From Nakamurella deserti (GTDB lineage Bacteria; Actinomycetota; Actinomycetes; Mycobacteriales; Nakamurellaceae), in the NCBI RefSeq assembly GCF_003260015.1, contig NZ_QCXS01000002.1, forward strand, positions 1,178,001-1,242,000: a stretch of DNA of 64,000 bases, given 5' to 3'. Under the pieces are notes generated by a model. The model made no database searches. It was not told where the DNA came from and saw only the letters and a list, made by a program, of their open reading frames with translations. Each line of letters opens with the position of its first letter. The stretch's first letter is position 1. Shown here one piece after another: positions 60,352 to 64,000 of the stretch. A program made the position numbers and the translations under genes.

Positions 60352-62040
60352 CTAGAACACACCTTCCTGGGTTCGGAAGCGGGCATCGGATCCGCGAGGT
60401 GTTCGCGTCCGGTGTCGGACCAGCACCAGGGCGAGGGCCAACGGGGTCAGGGCGGTGAGCAGCCACTCGACCGGCCCGCCGAGGACGGTACCGGGCGTCC
60501 TGTCGGAATTCAGGCCGATCGACGGTGTGAGATACCCGGGAGTGAACAGCCCGATGGTCGCCTCGACGTGGCCGTCGGACCGGATCACCGCCGACACCCC
60601 GCTGGTCGCCGCGATCAGCACGTCGCGGCCGTGCTCGACGGCCCGGACGCGGCTCATCGCCTGCTGCTGGTAGGTCTCGTCGGTGTAGCCGAAGGTGGCG
60701 TTGTTGGTCTGCACGACGAGCAGTTGCGCGCCGCCGTCCACGACGTCGCGGACAAGGCCGTCCTCGACGATCTCGAAGCAGATGACGTCACCGACGGCGA
60801 CGCCGGCGATGTCGAGGTTGCCGGGGGCACTGCCCGGCAGGAACTCGCCGCGCAGCAGGTCCACCTTGTCGGAGAAGACCCGGAAGAAGCTCCGGAACGG
60901 CATGTACTCGGCGAACGGCACCGGGTGGCGCTTGGTGTAGGTCTGGCCGGGGCCGGTCGCCGGGTCCCAGACGATGCCCTGGTTGAGGTTGCGCGTCGGG
61001 TCGTCGGTGCCGACCACCGCACCGACGAGGATCGGCACCCCGATGTCGGCCGCCGCGTCGGAGATGACGGCGGCGGCGTCGGGGTTGCGGTACGGATCGA
61101 TGTCGGAGGAGTTCTCGGGCCAGATCACCAGGGACGGTGCCGGCGCGGTCCCGGCCCGGACCTCCGCGGCCAGCTCGTGGGTGCGCGCCGCGTGGTTGTC
61201 CAGCACGGCCCGGCGCTGGGCGTTGAAGTCCAGCCCGGCGCGCGGCACGTTGCCCTGGATCACCGCGACGGTGCGCTGCGGGTCGGTGGCCGTGTTTTGC
61301 TCGGTGACCAGTCCCGCGACCCCGATCCCGAACGGCAGCGCCAGGACGACGGCGGCGGTCGCCCACCGGCGCACGTCGGTCCGCCCGGCGACGAGCCGGC
61401 GGGCCAGGTCGGCCGCGGCGAATCCGGCGAGGGCGGTGAGGAAGGCCAGGCCCGCCGAGCCGAGCAGCGACGCGGCCGGCAGCAGCGGACCGTCGGGCTG
61501 GGTGAAGGCGATTCCGCCCCAGGGAAACCCACCGAACGGGAACCGGGCCCGCAGCGCCTCGCCGAGCACCCACGCGGCCGCGGCGAACACCGGCCAGGCC
61601 GGCAACCGCCGGGTGGCCGCGGCGATGAGCATGCCGGCGGGGATGACCAGCAGCGCCTCGGCGACCGCGAGGGCGAGCCACGGCAGCGCCCCGACGTACA
61701 CACCCGACCAGCTGAGCAGCGGAATGTAGTAGGTGGCGCCGGCGAGCAACGACAGTCCCGCCGCGACGCGCAGCCGACGGCCGTGCAGCACCGCGCCCAG
61801 CAGCATCAGGCCCAGGATCGCCGACCACCACCAGGTCCGCGGAGCGGTCGCGAGGTAGAGGGCACCGCCGGCCGCGACGGCCCCCAGCAGACGCAGTCCG
61901 CCGGCGCCACGGACCGAGCGCCACCGCCGCGACCAGCGCCGGCCGATCACCGTGTCGCGGAACGCGGGGGTACCGGGATCCCCGGACGCGCCCGGGCCGG
62001 CGCCGTCGCCCGGCTGGGCGCGCAGGGTCGGAGAAGCCAT
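60352..62040 (-). CDS. lnt: apolipoprotein N-acyltransferase
   Basis: This 562-residue membrane enzyme adds the third acyl chain to lipoproteins. About six to eight transmembrane segments (45-245) precede a nitrilase-like domain with the catalytic triad Glu309 (WPENSS), Lys370 (YTKRHPVPF) and Cys421 (VGDVICFEI). A last helix ends in a basic tail. The window encodes several lipoproteins that would be its clients. It is co-transcribed with ppm1. Confidence 0.93.
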   Translation of the reverse strand: MASPTLRAQPGDGAGPGASGDPGTPAFRDTVIGRRWSRRWRSVRGAGGLRLLGAVAAGGALYLATAPRTWWWSAILGLMLLGAVLHGRRLRVAAGLSLLAGATYYIPLLSWSGVYVGALPWLALAVAEALLVIPAGMLIAAATRRLPAWPVFAAAAWVLGEALRARFPFGGFPWGGIAFTQPDGPLLPAASLLGSAGLAFLTALAGFAAADLARRLVAGRTDVRRWATAAVVLALPFGIGVAGLVTEQNTATDPQRTVAVIQGNVPRAGLDFNAQRRAVLDNHAARTHELAAEVRAGTAPAPSLVIWPENSSDIDPYRNPDAAAVISDAAADIGVPILVGAVVGTDDPTRNLNQGIVWDPATGPGQTYTKRHPVPFAEYMPFRSFFRVFSDKVDLLRGEFLPGSAPGNLDIAGVAVGDVICFEIVEDGLVRDVVDGGAQLLVVQTNNATFGYTDETYQQQAMSRVRAVEHGRDVLIAATSGVSAVIRSDGHVEATIGLFTPGYLTPSIGLNSDRTPGTVLGGPVEWLLTALTPLALALVLVRHRTRTPRGSDARFRTQEGVF

Positions 62041-62234
62041 CCGATCAGCCTAGTGGGCGTCGTCGCGGGCGACGGCGGAGAACCGGACGCGGGGTCCCGG
62101 CGCCGACCGGACGGGGCCGCTCCGCGGGCCGCCGCCGTCGCGCACCGTAGGGTGACGCGGACGACCGGGGTCCCGATCCCGGAGGACCGGCGGCGGCCCG
62201 CGGACGGGCCGCCGGAACGAGCGGAGACCACCCC

Positions 62235-62597
62235 ATGGACCATCACCTGTTGCTCGCCTACTGCACCGGCCGGCCCGGCGCCGAGCAGGCCGAGACCAGC
62301 GCCGGGCACGACGAGGTGACCGTCGGTGGTCAGGCCTTCGCCGTCTTCGGTCCGGAGGTCGGGACCGTCACCCTCAAGTGCGGGCGCGACGCCGACGAGG
62401 CCCAGTGGTGGCGGGACGCCTACCCCGACGACGTGCTGATCGCGCCCTACGTCGGCCAGTACGGCTGGAACACGTTCGCCCTGTCGGCCGACATCGACGA
62501 CGCCGAGTTCCACCGCGCCGTCGACGTGTCCTACGCCGACGTCGTCGAGCGCCAGCGCGACGCCGGCACCTCCGTCAGCGGGGAAGCGACGAGCTGA
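62235..62597 (+). CDS. MmcQ/YjbR family protein
   Basis: This 120-residue protein shows the YjbR-like pattern: QAFAVFGPEVGTVTLKCGRD, WWRDAYPDDVLIAPYVGQYG and WNTFALSADI. This fold resembles DNA-binding CyaY-like domains; the function is unsettled. GGAG precedes the ATG. Its 3' end overlaps the convergent amidohydrolase by 23 bases. Confidence 0.85.
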   Translation: MDHHLLLAYCTGRPGAEQAETSAGHDEVTVGGQAFAVFGPEVGTVTLKCGRDADEAQWWRDAYPDDVLIAPYVGQYGWNTFALSADIDDAEFHRAVDVSYADVVERQRDAGTSVSGEATS

Positions 62598-64000
62598 CCA
62601 GCAGGCCGGTGTCGAAGGCGACCCGGCCGGCGGCGACCGTGGCCACGCACACCGGGTCCGGGGCGTGCGGCGCGAGGTCGGGCAGCAACGGGACCCGCGA
62701 CCGCGGGTCGGTCGACCAGCGCTGCGCCAGCTCCGCGGCCTCAGGACGCACCAGCGGCCCGGTCTCCCAGATCGCCAGGTCGGCGACCGAGCCGACGGTC
62801 AGCACGCCGCGGTCCAGTCGCCGTGCCGCGCGATGGGCCCCACGGGTGTGGGCGGTGAAGGCCGCCCGGGGCGTGACCGACGAGCCGGGCGTGCGGTGGT
62901 TGACGGCGGCCCGCACGGCCTGCCACGGCTCGGCCGCGGTGACCGGGGCGTCGGACCCGAAGGCCAGTGTCACCCCGGCCGCGGCGATGGCGGCGAACGG
63001 GTTCATCGGAGCGGCGCGGTCAACGCCGAGGCGCTGCACGTAGACGCCGTCCGTACCGCCCCACAGGGCGTCGAACAGCGGCTGCACGCTGGCGATCGCG
63101 CCGCAGCGGGACAGGATGTCGATGTCGGCGGCCGAGATCATCTCGGCGTGCTCGATCCTCGGCGCGACCGCGGCCAGCGGCAGCGTGCCGCCGAGGATCT
63201 CGGCGGCGCGCCGCAGACCACCGGCGACGGCGGCGACCGCGTCGTCGCCGATGGCGTGGAACCCGGGCTGGATCCCGGCGCGGGCGCAGGCCACCAGGTG
63301 GTCGGCGATCTGGTCGTCGCTCAGGTACCGCACGCCGGTACCGGCGTGGTCGGCGTACGGGGCGTGCAGCGACGCCGTCCGGGAGCCCAGTGCACCGTCC
63401 ACGGAGAGGTCACCGCCGAGGGCGTGCGCCCCGGTGCGGGCCAGCAACGCGGTGGCCTCGGCCGGGTCGGTCACGGCCTGCCCGAGATAGGCCCGGACCG
63501 CGACCGGGGCGTCCAGCGCCAGCAGCCCGGCCAGGTCGGCCAGCGCCTGGGGATCGGAGAAGGCGCACTCGTGCACCTCGACCATGCCGCGGGACGCCGC
63601 ATGGGTCAGGAACGCCCGCTGGGCGGCCGTGCGGTCGGCGTCGGACAGCAGCGACCTCGCGAGCCCGCGCGCCTCGTGGTGGCTGTCCTGGGTCAGCGGA
63701 CCGTCCGGGGAGAAGCCGGGCCTGGCGGTGTCCAGCCGGTCACCGATCGCGCCGGACACCACCGCGGAGTGGACGTCGATGCGGGACAGGTACGTCGGAC
63801 GGCCGCCGACGGCGGCGTCGATCTCCGAGCGGCTCGGTGGCCGTCGCTCCGGCCAGCCCGCGTCGTCCCAGCCGTGGCCCCATATCAGGCCGGCGTCGGA
63901 GGACGCGGCGTGGGCGCGCAGCAGGTCCAGCGCCTGGGTCAGGCTGCGGGCGCCCCGCAGGTCGAGACCGATCAACGCGAGCCCCGCGTCGGTGCAGTGC
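62575..64000 (-). CDS. amidohydrolase family protein, YtcJ-like (partial at window edge)
   Basis: At least 475 residues of an amidohydrolase_3 metal-dependent hydrolase are visible; the N-terminus is beyond the right edge. The frame enters the window reading HCTDAGLALIGLDLRGARSL, just after the expected HxH metal motif. Further features are LIWGHGWDDAGWPE, FHAIGDDAVAAV, RIEHAEMISAADI (metal His) and LAFGSDAPVTAAEPW (metal Asp), the order typical of YtcJ-like enzymes. The substrate is unknown. Confidence 0.9.
   Translation of the reverse strand, partial: HCTDAGLALIGLDLRGARSLTQALDLLRAHAASSDAGLIWGHGWDDAGWPERRPPSRSEIDAAVGGRPTYLSRIDVHSAVVSGAIGDRLDTARPGFSPDGPLTQDSHHEARGLARSLLSDADRTAAQRAFLTHAASRGMVEVHECAFSDPQALADLAGLLALDAPVAVRAYLGQAVTDPAEATALLARTGAHALGGDLSVDGALGSRTASLHAPYADHAGTGVRYLSDDQIADHLVACARAGIQPGFHAIGDDAVAAVAGGLRRAAEILGGTLPLAAVAPRIEHAEMISAADIDILSRCGAIASVQPLFDALWGGTDGVYVQRLGVDRAAPMNPFAAIAAAGVTLAFGSDAPVTAAEPWQAVRAAVNHRTPGSSVTPRAAFTAHTRGAHRAARRLDRGVLTVGSVADLAIWETGPLVRPEAAELAQRWSTDPRSRVPLLPDLAPHAPDPVCVATVAAGRVAFDTGLLVSSSLPR

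Overview
The window is 64 kb of very GC-rich, gene-dense DNA from an actinobacterium (Actinomycetota). This is supported by RbpA, a full-length Lsr2-type protein, an apolipoprotein N-acyltransferase next to polyprenol-phosphate mannose synthase, a LAxTG (sortase E type) surface protein, IdeR/DtxR-type iron boxes, a rifamycin-associated element before a HelD-like ATPase, and many GTG starts with 4-bp start/stop overlaps. The overall style resembles Nakamurella and relatives, but the genus is inference. I recognised no rRNA, tRNA, CRISPR array or intact insertion sequence.

Layout. 1-7.3 kb: a four-gene ribose-type sugar ABC transporter operon, and beside it a beta-keto acid cleavage enzyme plus epoxide hydrolase operon. 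Both carry the same 14-bp operator-like palindrome. 7.7-13.1 kb: a siderophore uptake operon and a siderophore-interacting reductase, each behind an iron box. 13.1-16.8 kb: an HtrA-type lipoprotein protease, a histidine phosphatase gene broken by a 5-bp repeat expansion, a small acidic protein and an AraC-VOC pair. 16.8-25.8 kb: HelR with its element, a metallophosphoesterase, small proteins, a Kup K+ transporter and tryptophan 2,3-dioxygenase. 25.9-31.5 kb: sparse DNA with repeats, a lipoprotein, a DUF2200 protein, an Lsr2 variant, a sugar isomerase/epimerase and a candidate 23-residue membrane peptide. 31.5-41.5 kb: TetR-controlled accessory modules (SDR/NTF2/MFS/TetR; SDR and TetR), a permease remnant in front of a BBE-type flavin oxidase, a LysE exporter and an APC permease. 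41.7-52 kb: a low-conservation zone with a 1044-residue LAYTG surface protein, a frameshifted secreted protein, an RsbQ-like hydrolase coupled to a PAS-SGDEF-EAL protein, a sequence closely resembling a chromosomal dif site, a truncated DUF1016 nuclease gene and two divergent lipoprotein paralogues, one with an in-frame stop. 52-64 kb: conserved chromosome resumes, with XRE-cupin/GNAT, a thioredoxin reductase-like enzyme, five 70-bp tandem repeats, methyltransferase/BdhA, GDPD, thymidine kinase, CGNR protein, RbpA, Ppm1-Lnt and an amidohydrolase cut by the window edge.

How it fits together. The left part reads as nutrient capture (sugar, iron, potassium) with dedicated regulation. The middle is a replication-terminus-like zone: a dif-like site, pseudogenes at several stages of decay, tandem repeats and low coding density. 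The right end is housekeeping: transcription (RbpA), lipoprotein maturation (Lnt), lipoglycan precursor supply (Ppm1) and nucleotide salvage (Tdk).
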